DNA of 64,000 nt. Origin: Segatella copri. GTDB lineage: Bacteria; Bacteroidota; Bacteroidia; Bacteroidales; Bacteroidaceae. The notes below the pieces were generated by a model, which saw nothing but the letters and a program-made list of their open reading frames with translations, did no database searches and was not told the DNA's origin. This document shows positions 37,938 to 46,305 of this stretch, in pieces. The translations under genes and the position numbers were made by a program. Position 1 is the stretch's first letter. Each line of letters starts with the position of its first letter. The DNA is taken from the NCBI RefSeq assembly GCF_019249655.2, contig NZ_CP137557.1, positions 1,423,001-1,487,000 of the forward strand, in the 5' to 3' direction.

Positions 37938-40472
37938 TTAAATCACCTTGACACTCTTTTTTCCTCCTCTTCCATCAATCACGATTTTCTCGAAAACGAT
38001 GGCTGGGTCGTTAGGAGTGAGGGTGAGGCTGTGGATGCCATCGGCAGTAGCCGGCAGTTCCAACTCTATCACTTGATCCACGATGCGAGTGGCTATCGTT
38101 GGATAATAGATATTGTAGATGTTCTCCGGCTTCTCGTTCAAATCTTTGTTGAAGTTAACCTCTACAGGAGAAGCGCCATCTAAACTTACACCATAGGTTA
38201 AGCCGCCCTTGTTGAGATAATCCAAGGTTGATTTGGTAATCACATGAATGCGAACCTTCTGCTTGCCGTTAGAAGCATTGCTATCCGAAGCCTTCTCGGC
38301 TTTCAGCTTAAACTTGTAAGTGATGCTAGCTCCCTTTACACTCTTGGTATATGGCATCAGAGTCATTGCCGATACGCTTTTGCCCATGAATGGAATCTCT
38401 GTCCATTTTGCCTCGGTAGCATCCGTCTTGCTGTTGTAGTAAGGAGCTTCGATTTCTACCACGCCGTTGTTTTCGCTGATGATGACGCCATCCTTGGTGG
38501 ATACTCGGAAGAGCTGCGGACAGGTGTCCTTCTCGAAGGCATCGTTCCATGATGTGTAGCCGATATGCTTCTGGGTCATCATGCCGTTCCACTTGCCGCC
38601 AGCCATCTTGTGGTTGTAATAATCGCAGATGATTGAATCGCGCTTGAAGAAGCGCTCGCACTCGTCCGCCCACACATTCGCTTTCGGATTGCCCTGCTTG
38701 TAGAGGGCGTTGTTCTGTGCCTGGGCAAAATACATCTGGTGCAGATTGCTCATCACCTCGATAGGGAAGAGGATGATCTGGCGATAGGCATCGTGATAGG
38801 ATGCCGGCAGACTGTTGTACTGGCGCAGCGCATCGGCTTCGAGTTGGAGATACTGGTTTACCACCTCCTGCCATTCGCCGTTCTCCAGACTGTAGGTGTT
38901 CTTGTCGAGCATCTCAGGGGTGCAGCGACCATTATATTTGCAGATAAGATTCAGAATGCGTGCCGCCTCATCTGCCTGCAATTCGCCAAACTGCTGGGCG
39001 CACCAGTTGCGGGTATGACGGGTAATGTTGTTCGCATCGTATTTGCGAGGATTCCAGGCCATGTCCATAAACTGGCTGATAGGATATTCCATCGGCTTGA
39101 GGTCGCCCACGTTGAGAATCCAGAGACGGTCGATGCCGTTCTCGTAGGCAAGTGTCAACTGCTCCCAAGGGTTCTGCACAGGGGTAACATTGAGCATCTT
39201 CGAGTTTCTTGGCGCACCCACGTAATCTACGTGATAGTACAATCCCCAACCGCCCTTGTGCTTGCGTTCCTTAGCGTTAGGCACACGGCGTACGTTGCCC
39301 CAGTTGTCATCGCAGAGCAGCAGGGTTACGTCATCAGGCACCTTCATACCCTTGTCGTAGTAATCCAGCACCTCTTTATATAACGCCCATACCTGTGGGG
39401 TCTCGCTTGCCTTCTTTCCCGTTACATCAGCGATAATCTTGCGCTGGTCGTTGATGATGTTGGTCATCAGTCGTGTGTCAGCCTCGTCGCTCATCGCCTC
39501 GTCGCCGTCGCCACGCATGCCGATGGTTACAATCTGTTCGGTACCCTTCATGCGTTCGATGCCTTCACGGAAGAATTTCTGCAGGTTTTCCTTGTTCTTC
39601 TGATAGTTCCAAGGTCCCCATCCCTTGCGGTTGCGGGCATATTCCTGGTGGTTGCGAGCCATCGGCTCATGGTGTGAGGTGCTCATCACCACGCCCATCT
39701 CGTCGGCTGTCTTCTCGTTCTCCGGGTCGTCGGCATAGAAAGCCCAGCCCCACATGGCTGGCCACATCATGTTACCTCTCAGTCGCAATACCAGTTCAAA
39801 GACGCGCTGATAGAATCGGTGGTCTCCATAATCGGTGCCGTATGTATTCTTCACCCACGAGGTGAGGCAAGGTGCTTCGTCGTTGAGGAAGATGCCACGA
39901 TATCTGACGGCTGGTTCGCCATCGGTATAGACACCCTTGTTTACGAAGATGGAATCGTGATGAGCTATGGGTACGTCAGCCCAGTCATACCAAGGCGATA
40001 CACCCATCTGCTGTGAGAGTTCGTAGATGCCGTAGATGGTGCCTCGGCGGTCGCTACCTGCGATGACGAGCTGACCATCTACCACGGTGATGATGAATTT
40101 CTCCCGTTTTCCTTTCAACAGATTTCCATTGATGCGCTTCTGGCGGATGAGCTGGTCGATGGCCGCAGAATGGCCGATGGTACCTACGAGGATGGTAGGT
40201 TTGCCGGCAGCATCCTTGTCTTTCAGTCCGGCATCGGAGGTAAGGACAGCCTTGCTTCCGCTCACCTTCATGATATCCTTGACCAGGGCATTGGCTGCAT
40301 AGCTCACACCTTTGCAGTCGTTGGCATCCATATAGATTTCTACCTTATTATCACGATTGATGAGTAAGTCGCCTTTCTGGAAGGAGACAAACTGGTCGGC
40401 TGCGCTCATGCCTAAGGATGAAAGCAAAGCCATGCTCACGAAGAAAATCTTCTTGTTTTTGTTTAGCTTCAT
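37938..40472 (-). CDS. Glycoside hydrolase family 115 (xylan alpha-glucuronidase type)
   Basis: 844 aa from ATG 40472; an upstream in-frame start at 40505 is less likely because it would precede the signal peptide. Signal peptide about residues 1-24 (ends GMSAA). GH115 landmarks: RRGTIYGIYELSQQMGVSPWYDWADVP, VRYRGIFLNDEAP, RGNMMWPAMWGWAF, MSTSHHEPM, TIGMRGDGDEAM, LLLCDDNWGNVRRVP, GLYYHVDYVGAP, and a C-terminal beta-rich module (about 670-840). Family members release 4-O-methylglucuronic acid from xylan. Active in the periplasm or outer membrane. Stands alone, without a SusCD pair beside it. Confidence 0.9.
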   Translation of the reverse strand: MKLNKNKKIFFVSMALLSSLGMSAADQFVSFQKGDLLINRDNKVEIYMDANDCKGVSYAANALVKDIMKVSGSKAVLTSDAGLKDKDAAGKPTILVGTIGHSAAIDQLIRQKRINGNLLKGKREKFIITVVDGQLVIAGSDRRGTIYGIYELSQQMGVSPWYDWADVPIAHHDSIFVNKGVYTDGEPAVRYRGIFLNDEAPCLTSWVKNTYGTDYGDHRFYQRVFELVLRLRGNMMWPAMWGWAFYADDPENEKTADEMGVVMSTSHHEPMARNHQEYARNRKGWGPWNYQKNKENLQKFFREGIERMKGTEQIVTIGMRGDGDEAMSDEADTRLMTNIINDQRKIIADVTGKKASETPQVWALYKEVLDYYDKGMKVPDDVTLLLCDDNWGNVRRVPNAKERKHKGGWGLYYHVDYVGAPRNSKMLNVTPVQNPWEQLTLAYENGIDRLWILNVGDLKPMEYPISQFMDMAWNPRKYDANNITRHTRNWCAQQFGELQADEAARILNLICKYNGRCTPEMLDKNTYSLENGEWQEVVNQYLQLEADALRQYNSLPASYHDAYRQIILFPIEVMSNLHQMYFAQAQNNALYKQGNPKANVWADECERFFKRDSIICDYYNHKMAGGKWNGMMTQKHIGYTSWNDAFEKDTCPQLFRVSTKDGVIISENNGVVEIEAPYYNSKTDATEAKWTEIPFMGKSVSAMTLMPYTKSVKGASITYKFKLKAEKASDSNASNGKQKVRIHVITKSTLDYLNKGGLTYGVSLDGASPVEVNFNKDLNEKPENIYNIYYPTIATRIVDQVIELELPATADGIHSLTLTPNDPAIVFEKIVIDGRGGKKSVKVI

Positions 40473-40522
40473 ACTTTGTAATGTGTATAGATGTTTGTAG
40501 TTCAACTTATTATTGTCGGGTG

Positions 40523-40530
40523 CAAAGGTA
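40523..40530 (-). promoter_or_regulatory. Promoter -7 for the GH115 gene
   Basis: TACCTTTG on the minus strand, 50 bp ahead of the start codon; weak -33. Confidence 0.5.
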
Positions 40531-40612
40531 TGGAATATTCGTTGATTTTACTTTGTTTTCTGTAGTCTTTACTTTCTTATTTGTTTCATTTTCATGTTTC
40601 TTGTTGTTTCTT

Positions 40613-40643
40613 TTTGTGTTTTCACAGAAAAATAGTACCTTTG
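40613..40643 (+). promoter_or_regulatory. Promoter of dnaG
   Basis: TTTG 40613-40616, 19 bp, TACCTTTG 40636-40643: full consensus. Confidence 0.78.
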
Positions 40644-40693
40644 CACATTAATAATAGGATAGAAAATAGAAATATAAATATAGGAATAGAAAC

Positions 40694-42655
40694 ATGATAG
40701 ACAAACCGACCATAGCCCGTATTATGGACTCCACCAAGATAGAAGAGGTGGTGTCTGAGTTTGTCACGCTCAAGAAGCGAGGCATCAACTATGTCGGACT
40801 CTGTCCTTTCCATAACGATTCCCATCCTTCTTTCTCCGTGTCTCCAACCCGAGGCATCTGCCATTGCTTTACTTGCGGCAAGGGCGGAAATGCCGTCAAC
40901 TTCCTGATGGAGCTGGAGCAGATGACCTATCCCGATGCCCTTCGCTGGCTTGCCAAGAAGTATAACATCGAGATTCAGGAGCGGGAGATGACCAGCGAGG
41001 AGAAGCAGCGCGAGAGTGAACGGGAATCCATGTTCATCGTCAACGACTGGGCTGCGAAGTATTTCCAGGACATTCTTCAGAATGATGTGGACGGACGTGC
41101 CATCGGTATGCAGTATTTTCGCAGTCGTGGATTCCGCGATGACATCATCCGGAAGTTCCAGTTGGGATTTGCGCTTCCTCAGCGCACAGCCCTTTATGAT
41201 GAGGCTGTGAAGAAGGGATACAATCCGAAGTACCTGGTGAGCACAGGTCTTTGCTTCAAGGTGGATAAGGACGAGGAGAACAACAGGAGCGGGCAGGATA
41301 AGTATCTGGATAGATTCTCGGGGCGTGCCATTTTCCCGTGGCTCAGTGTGAGTGGCAAAGTGGTGGCTTTCGGTGGACGAGTGCTCGATACCCGTACCAA
41401 GGGCGTGAGCCAGAAATACGTCAACTCGCCGGATAGCGAGATTTACCATAAGGAAAGAGAACTCTATGGTCTTTATCAGGCAAAGAAGGCGATAGCCAAG
41501 GAAGACTGCGTATACATGGTGGAGGGATACACCGATGTGATTTCCATGCACCAGTGCGGCATCGAGAATGTGGTGGCAAACTCGGGTACTGCCCTGAGCA
41601 TCCACCAGATTCGATTGCTCCATCGATTCACCAGCAACATCGTGCTCCTTTATGATGGCGATGATGCCGGTGTGCACGCTGCATTGAGAGGAACCGATAT
41701 GCTGCTGGAGGAGGAGATGAACGTAAAGGTGCTCTTCCTGCCGGATGGCAACGATCCGGATAGCTTTGCCCGCAACCATACGGCGGCGGACTTCAGAAAA
41801 TATATTGAGGATCATCAGGTAGACTTCATTCAGTTTAAGACCGATTTGATGCTGCGTGGGGTCACCGACCCCGTGAAGCGAAGTCAGGCTATCAACAGCA
41901 TCGTGGAGAGCATCTCGAAAATCAAGAATCAGATTACCAGAGCCTCTTACATCACCGACTGTGCTCATCGGCTCGGCGTGAACGAAGCCATCATCGTAAA
42001 TGCCCTCAATAACTTTGTGCGCAATGGCATGAGCGAGCAGGTGAAGGCTGAGCGCAGGGCGGCTGGTCTTCGTGACCCTAAAGCCACATCGCCTCAGCAG
42101 GGCATGCAGCAGGCGCTTCAGGGAACCACACCGCTGGATAAGCTCCTGGAAGTGGAAACCCTGCTGGTTCAGGTGGTCATTCATCATGGTGACAAGACTA
42201 TCGTAGTGCAGGATGTGGATGGCAATAATGTGGAGTTGCCGGTGGCGCAATACATCAGTCTTGATCTGGCTGGCGATGATTTCAAGTTTCATAATGAACT
42301 CTACAATCAGATATTGCAGGAAGCTGTGGAGCATGTGGAGGAAGAAGGATTTGTGGCAGAAAACTATTTCGCCAATCATCCGAACCCGGAAATCAGTCGC
42401 ATAGCCGGTTTGCCTACCGGCGACCAGGAGGTTTCTACGGTTAGTCTTCAGCTCAAGATGAGTCAGGAGAAACTGCGCCAGCTGGTGCTCAAGGATCTGC
42501 TCAGTTTCCGCACCCATTACATTGCCCAGCGAATCATCGAGGTGCAGCAGGAGTTTGCCAGGAATCCTACCAACAGGGAACTGCTTGAGGAGTTCATGAA
42601 ACTCAAGAAGATGAATACCCTCCTGGCAAGTCAGACCAACTCAGTGTTTAATTAG
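40694..42655 (+). CDS. dnaG: DNA primase
   Basis: 653 aa. Lays down RNA primers at the replication fork. N-terminal CHC2 zinc finger (LCPFHNDSHPSFSVSPTRGICHCFTCGKGG, residues about 36-64); RNA polymerase core with RGFRDDIIRKFQLG and FSGRAIFPWLS; TOPRIM domain with VYMVEGYTDVIS and LLYDGDDAG (acidic residues for metal binding); C-terminal helicase-interaction domain from about 440, which is long and Gln/Glu-rich. Followed after 16 bp by cls in the same orientation. Confidence 0.97.
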   Translation: MIDKPTIARIMDSTKIEEVVSEFVTLKKRGINYVGLCPFHNDSHPSFSVSPTRGICHCFTCGKGGNAVNFLMELEQMTYPDALRWLAKKYNIEIQEREMTSEEKQRESERESMFIVNDWAAKYFQDILQNDVDGRAIGMQYFRSRGFRDDIIRKFQLGFALPQRTALYDEAVKKGYNPKYLVSTGLCFKVDKDEENNRSGQDKYLDRFSGRAIFPWLSVSGKVVAFGGRVLDTRTKGVSQKYVNSPDSEIYHKERELYGLYQAKKAIAKEDCVYMVEGYTDVISMHQCGIENVVANSGTALSIHQIRLLHRFTSNIVLLYDGDDAGVHAALRGTDMLLEEEMNVKVLFLPDGNDPDSFARNHTAADFRKYIEDHQVDFIQFKTDLMLRGVTDPVKRSQAINSIVESISKIKNQITRASYITDCAHRLGVNEAIIVNALNNFVRNGMSEQVKAERRAAGLRDPKATSPQQGMQQALQGTTPLDKLLEVETLLVQVVIHHGDKTIVVQDVDGNNVELPVAQYISLDLAGDDFKFHNELYNQILQEAVEHVEEEGFVAENYFANHPNPEISRIAGLPTGDQEVSTVSLQLKMSQEKLRQLVLKDLLSFRTHYIAQRIIEVQQEFARNPTNRELLEEFMKLKKMNTLLASQTNSVFN

Positions 42656-42671
42656 ATAAAAAACGAAAGGT

Positions 42672-44096
42672 ATGATATATTTTCATTGGATTTATCTGTT
42701 GCTTTATATAGCGATTATGATACCTGCTATCATCACCGTCTTGATGGACAATCGGCAGCCGGCTAAGACGATGGCATGGATTCTTGTGCTCTCGTTCATG
42801 CCTTTCGTAGGAATCATCTTCTACATTTTCTTTGGACAGAACACCCGAAAGGAACGGCTCATCAGCGACCGAAGCATGGACCAACTCACCAAGCGTTCCA
42901 TGCTGGAGTTTGCCGAGCAGGAGAATCTCCATCTGCCTGCCAGCAACAAGCCGCTGGTGAATCTCTTCACCAACCAGAACTGGGCTTTTCCCTTCAAGGA
43001 CAACAAGGTGGATATCTTTACCAGCGGCTACGATTTCATCCTCACCTTATTATATAATATAGGTCAGGCAAAGCATCATATTCATCTCGATACGTATATC
43101 ATGGAAGATGATGCCTTGGGAAATCTTGTAGCCGATGCCCTGATAGACAAGGCGGAGCAGGGAGTGGAAGTGCGACTCATCTATGATGATGTGGGTTGCT
43201 GGAAGGTGAAGGATGCTTTCTTCGAGCGGATGCGTGATGCGGGCATTGATGTTCATGCCTTTATGCCGGTTAGATTCCCGGCATTTACCAGTAAGGTGAA
43301 CTATCGCAACCACCGCAAACTGTGCGTGATAGATGGAAAGGTGGGCTTCATCGGTGGCATGAATATCGCCTTGAGATACGTGAAGGGTACGGGGAAGCGA
43401 CCTTGGCGGGATACCCATCTCAGGATAGAAGGCGGTGGGGTCTATGCCATTCAGCGGGCTTTTCTGATAGATTGGTATTTTGTAGATAGAACATTGGTAA
43501 GCAGTCGTAAGTACTATCCGCCGGTGGATATCCATATCAACAATAATTGTCTGGTGCAGATAGTGACGAGCAGTCCGATTATGCCTTGGCCTGATATCAT
43601 GCAGGGCTATGTTCGCATCCTGCTCCAGGCGCAGAAGTATGTGTATATGGAGACGCCTTATTTCCTGCCTACGGAGCCTGTGCTCTTTGCGATGCGCACG
43701 GCTGCACTTGCCGGAGTGGATATTCGCCTGATGGTGCCCCGGCATGCGGATGCCAGGATGGTGGAGTGGGCTTCCCGCTCTTATCTGATGGAGGCGATAG
43801 AGGCCGGCGTGAAGGTTTATCTTTATATGGGTGGCTTCAACCACAGCAAGTTGCTGGTGAGTGATGACAATCTCTGCACGGTGGGCAGCACGAATGTGGA
43901 TTTCCGTAGTTTCGAGAATAATTTCGAGGCGAATGCCTTCTTCTATGATGAGGAGATGGCACAGCGCATCAAGACGATTTATCTCAAGGATGAGGCCAAG
44001 AGTATCCTGGTGGATGATGTGGCGTATTTCGTGAAGCGCCCATTCATGAAGCGCCTGTTCGAGAGTATCGTAAGATTGCTTTCGCCGCTGCTGTGA
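42672..44096 (+). CDS. cls: Cardiolipin synthase (phospholipase D family)
   Basis: 474 aa. Makes cardiolipin from phosphatidylglycerols at the inner membrane. Two N-terminal membrane helices (about residues 5-22 and 36-54) and two HKD motifs: NHRKLCVIDGKVGFIGGMN (about 219-237) and NHSKLLVSDDNLCTVGSTN (about 395-413). Standard length for Cls. Starts 16 bp after dnaG and is probably co-transcribed with it. Confidence 0.95.
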   Translation: MIYFHWIYLLLYIAIMIPAIITVLMDNRQPAKTMAWILVLSFMPFVGIIFYIFFGQNTRKERLISDRSMDQLTKRSMLEFAEQENLHLPASNKPLVNLFTNQNWAFPFKDNKVDIFTSGYDFILTLLYNIGQAKHHIHLDTYIMEDDALGNLVADALIDKAEQGVEVRLIYDDVGCWKVKDAFFERMRDAGIDVHAFMPVRFPAFTSKVNYRNHRKLCVIDGKVGFIGGMNIALRYVKGTGKRPWRDTHLRIEGGGVYAIQRAFLIDWYFVDRTLVSSRKYYPPVDIHINNNCLVQIVTSSPIMPWPDIMQGYVRILLQAQKYVYMETPYFLPTEPVLFAMRTAALAGVDIRLMVPRHADARMVEWASRSYLMEAIEAGVKVYLYMGGFNHSKLLVSDDNLCTVGSTNVDFRSFENNFEANAFFYDEEMAQRIKTIYLKDEAKSILVDDVAYFVKRPFMKRLFESIVRLLSPLL

Positions 44097-44127
44097 TTAG
44101 GACGGATTTTTATTTAGATATGGATTA

Positions 44128-44167
44128 TTTAGGCACGGATTACACGGCCGTGTAATCCGTGCCTAAA
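44128..44167. repeat. Perfect 40-bp palindrome of the AGGCACGGATTACACGG family
   Basis: TTTAGGCACGGATTACACGG (44128-44147) is followed immediately by its exact complement (44148-44167) with no spacer. Lies between convergent cls and rsmD, where it can act as a terminator in both directions. Confidence 0.95.
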
Positions 44168-44175
44168 ATTTGCTT

Positions 44176-44706
44176 TTATCTGAATATCGAGAAGTTCACG
44201 CTTCCGTAACTTCTATGTTCCAGGAATCTTGGATGCTCGGAGAAATCATAATTCTTGCCATGTTCGAAAACGAAGATGCCATCTTCGTTCAGAAGGTCAC
44301 CATTCAATACGAGGTCTGGAATTTCAGGGAGTTTCTCCAGAGCGTAAGGTGGATCGGCAAAGATGAAATCAAACTTCTGCTTGCAGGTTCTCAGAAAACG
44401 GAACACATCGCCACGAATCAGAAGATCCTTGTCTTCGCCCAGTTTCTTGAAGCACTCTCTGATGAAGTTGGCATGGTCGCGGTCAGCTTCTACACTGATG
44501 ACACGCTGGCAGCCACGGGAAACCAGTTCCAGGGAGATGCTGCCTGTGCCGGCAAAGAGGTCGAGGGCTGTAATATCCTCGAAGTCTATGTAATTCTGCA
44601 AAACATTAAAGATGTTCTCCTTTGCGAAATCGGTGGTTGGTCGAGCCTTAAACGAACGGGGAATGTCGAAATGGCGACCCTTATATTGTCCTGTTATGAT
44701 TCTCAT
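44176..44706 (-). CDS. rsmD: 16S rRNA (guanine966-N2)-methyltransferase
   Basis: 176 aa, family length about 190. Opens MRIITGQYKGRHF with RPTTDFAKENIFNVLQ, SAM motif LDLFAGTGSISLELVSRGC and the N-methylase motif FADPPYALEKLPEI. Methylates G966 of 16S rRNA. Sits after a DUF3822 gene, the usual neighbour in Bacteroidota. Confidence 0.95.
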   Translation of the reverse strand: MRIITGQYKGRHFDIPRSFKARPTTDFAKENIFNVLQNYIDFEDITALDLFAGTGSISLELVSRGCQRVISVEADRDHANFIRECFKKLGEDKDLLIRGDVFRFLRTCKQKFDFIFADPPYALEKLPEIPDLVLNGDLLNEDGIFVFEHGKNYDFSEHPRFLEHRSYGSVNFSIFR

Positions 44707-44710
44707 TTTT

Positions 44711-44819
44711 ACTTTGAATTATTTTACTTTGAACTTTGAACTTTGAGCTTTGAACTTTATGATTAGCTGTTTTGTTGATCTCTTAACTATCAACTTTAAA
44801 CTATCAACTTTTAACTCTT
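44711..44819. repeat. Heptamer repeat arrays between DUF3822 and rsmD genes
   Basis: Five 7-mers of ACTTTGA type at 44726-44760 (plus one at 44711) and five of AACTATC/AACTTTA type at 44785-44819. They fill most of the 114-bp gap between the two genes. Confidence 0.8.
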
Positions 44820-44820
44820 T

Positions 44821-45630
44821 TTACTTGCTTAAATAGAGTGTTACCAAGTCGAACGGCATTCCTTTGATTTCCGTGATTGGGGCACGATTGAACTCGGCAC
44901 TCGGATTCAAGAGAAAGGTCTTCTTGATATATATCTTTGCATTATAGAGGAACCAGTCCTTGTCTGGCACATCGCCTGCCACATGCAGCTCGTCCTGCAC
45001 CTGGTCCATGCCCACCTGCTTCCATACGTAGAGGATGAAGTAGAGGGCATCCTTGGCGTGGTCTGCCTTGAATGAATTGAAGAACTTGAAGCGGTTCTTC
45101 TCGTAGCAGAAGATATCTACTTTCTTATCATGGAAGTAGGCGTAGAGCTTGCGATGGATGCCGGTGAAACTGCGTTGGTGCAGATAGTTCCAAATAGGTT
45201 GCATGATAGGGGTGAAGCGCACATCCTTGAAATTATCCTCCACCACCATCTTCAAGTCCTTGTTGATAGGGAACACCGCCACCACATTCAGGTTGGGCTG
45301 TACCTTGTGCAGAATCACATCACCATTATGCCCGGTGAAGGCATGCTGATAGAGCACGGGGAGGTCTTCCTCATGAAACTCCTCGATGGGTACCAGCAGA
45401 ATAGGGGAGTCAATATACACGCGCACCTTGGTGTAGCCACGTTGCAGCAGATCGCTCTCGCTGAATGCCTGGCGCAAGTTGGCAGCTATCGATACGCCGC
45501 TCTTCACGGTGTAAGGCTCGTATATCAACTGATGCTCGGCCTCCCGGTCAACAACCGAAAAGCTGAGTGTATTCTTGCTCACTCTGATGGTGAGCCGTGC
45601 TTGTTGTGTTCTATTACCAGTTATCTGCAT
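44821..45630 (-). CDS. DUF3822 family protein
   Basis: 269 aa. Recognised by TIRVSKNTLSFSVVDRE, VRVYIDSPILLVPIEEFHEEDLPVLYQHAF, VVAVFPINKDLKMVVEDNF, LHQRSFTGIHRKLYAYFHDKKVDIFCYEKNRFKFFNSF, and its place directly before rsmD. The fold resembles that of actin/hexokinase-like ATPases seen in pilus assembly proteins, but no function has been shown. Cytosolic; part of the three-gene unit 46158-44176. Confidence 0.85.
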   Translation of the reverse strand: MQITGNRTQQARLTIRVSKNTLSFSVVDREAEHQLIYEPYTVKSGVSIAANLRQAFSESDLLQRGYTKVRVYIDSPILLVPIEEFHEEDLPVLYQHAFTGHNGDVILHKVQPNLNVVAVFPINKDLKMVVEDNFKDVRFTPIMQPIWNYLHQRSFTGIHRKLYAYFHDKKVDIFCYEKNRFKFFNSFKADHAKDALYFILYVWKQVGMDQVQDELHVAGDVPDKDWFLYNAKIYIKKTFLLNPSAEFNRAPITEIKGMPFDLVTLYLSK

Positions 45631-45669
45631 TCTAATCTTGTTTTTAATCAGTCGCCTGGGTTGTTTTCC

Positions 45670-46158
45670 TTACCAGTTTCCTGCGTTGTCGTTGTCTTTT
45701 GTGATGTCGCCAATCTTCAGTCCGGGAAAGCGGCCTGCATAGTTGGCTTCTTCCGTCACATTCATGATAGCCTCCTCGTCGAGCCCATCCAGGTAGTCTT
45801 CGTAGGCGGCACTGCATTCCATCAGTGGTATCTGCTTTCCGCTTTTTCCCACGATGGTGGCGGCAGCGAGCGAGAATTTCTTGCCATCGGAGTAAGGGAT
45901 GATTGCGTCGTCTGCCTTCAGATACTTTCCCTTGATGAGGGTAGCGAAATCGCCCGTATATACCCCATGTCTTGCCTTGTATTTCTCCTCGGCAGAGCGA
46001 ATCTGCATCAGTTTCTCCTTCACCTCAGCCTCTCTGCTATCCATCGATTTCTGGAAGCGGATGGGCTGGCTTATGCTGAGCACGCAGAGCAGCATCATGA
46101 CGACCACGCATGCTCCCAGGATAACATTATTGTTTATTTTCCTTAATTTCATTCTCAT
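45670..46158 (-). CDS. Membrane-anchored protein, first gene of the DUF3822-rsmD unit
   Basis: 162 aa. N-terminal membrane helix (NNVILGACVVVMMLLCVLSI, residues about 9-29), then a helix (SREAEVKEKLMQIRSAEEKYKARHGVYTGDFATLIKGKYLK) that resembles the start of type IV pilin-like globular domains, followed by about 85 residues without known motif. No cleavable pilin leader (G-F-x-x-x-E) is present. Predicted to be held in the inner membrane facing the periplasm. 39 bp upstream of the DUF3822 gene. Confidence 0.7.
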   Translation of the reverse strand: MRMKLRKINNNVILGACVVVMMLLCVLSISQPIRFQKSMDSREAEVKEKLMQIRSAEEKYKARHGVYTGDFATLIKGKYLKADDAIIPYSDGKKFSLAAATIVGKSGKQIPLMECSAAYEDYLDGLDEEAIMNVTEEANYAGRFPGLKIGDITKDNDNAGNW

Positions 46159-46226
46159 TTCAAAAAGTATTATTACTTTTGCATCGGCTTTCGTCTCTTG
46201 ATCAGTGGCGATGCCTAACTAGGGTA

Positions 46227-46257
46227 CAAAGATACGCCAAAATACAGACAATACAAA
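46227..46257 (-). promoter_or_regulatory. Promoter of the 162-aa/DUF3822/rsmD unit
   Basis: Minus strand: TTTG (46254-46257), 19 bp, TATCTTTG (46227-46234): full consensus. Confidence 0.78.
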
Positions 46258-46305
46258 ATAAATGGCGTTGAAATTATTAATTATTAATTATAAAAAGAAA
46301 TTTTG

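Noticed and set aside
40622-42517. 631-codon open frame on the minus strand
   Set aside because: It lies fully opposite dnaG, which is unmistakable; the long frame is a by-product of codon use.
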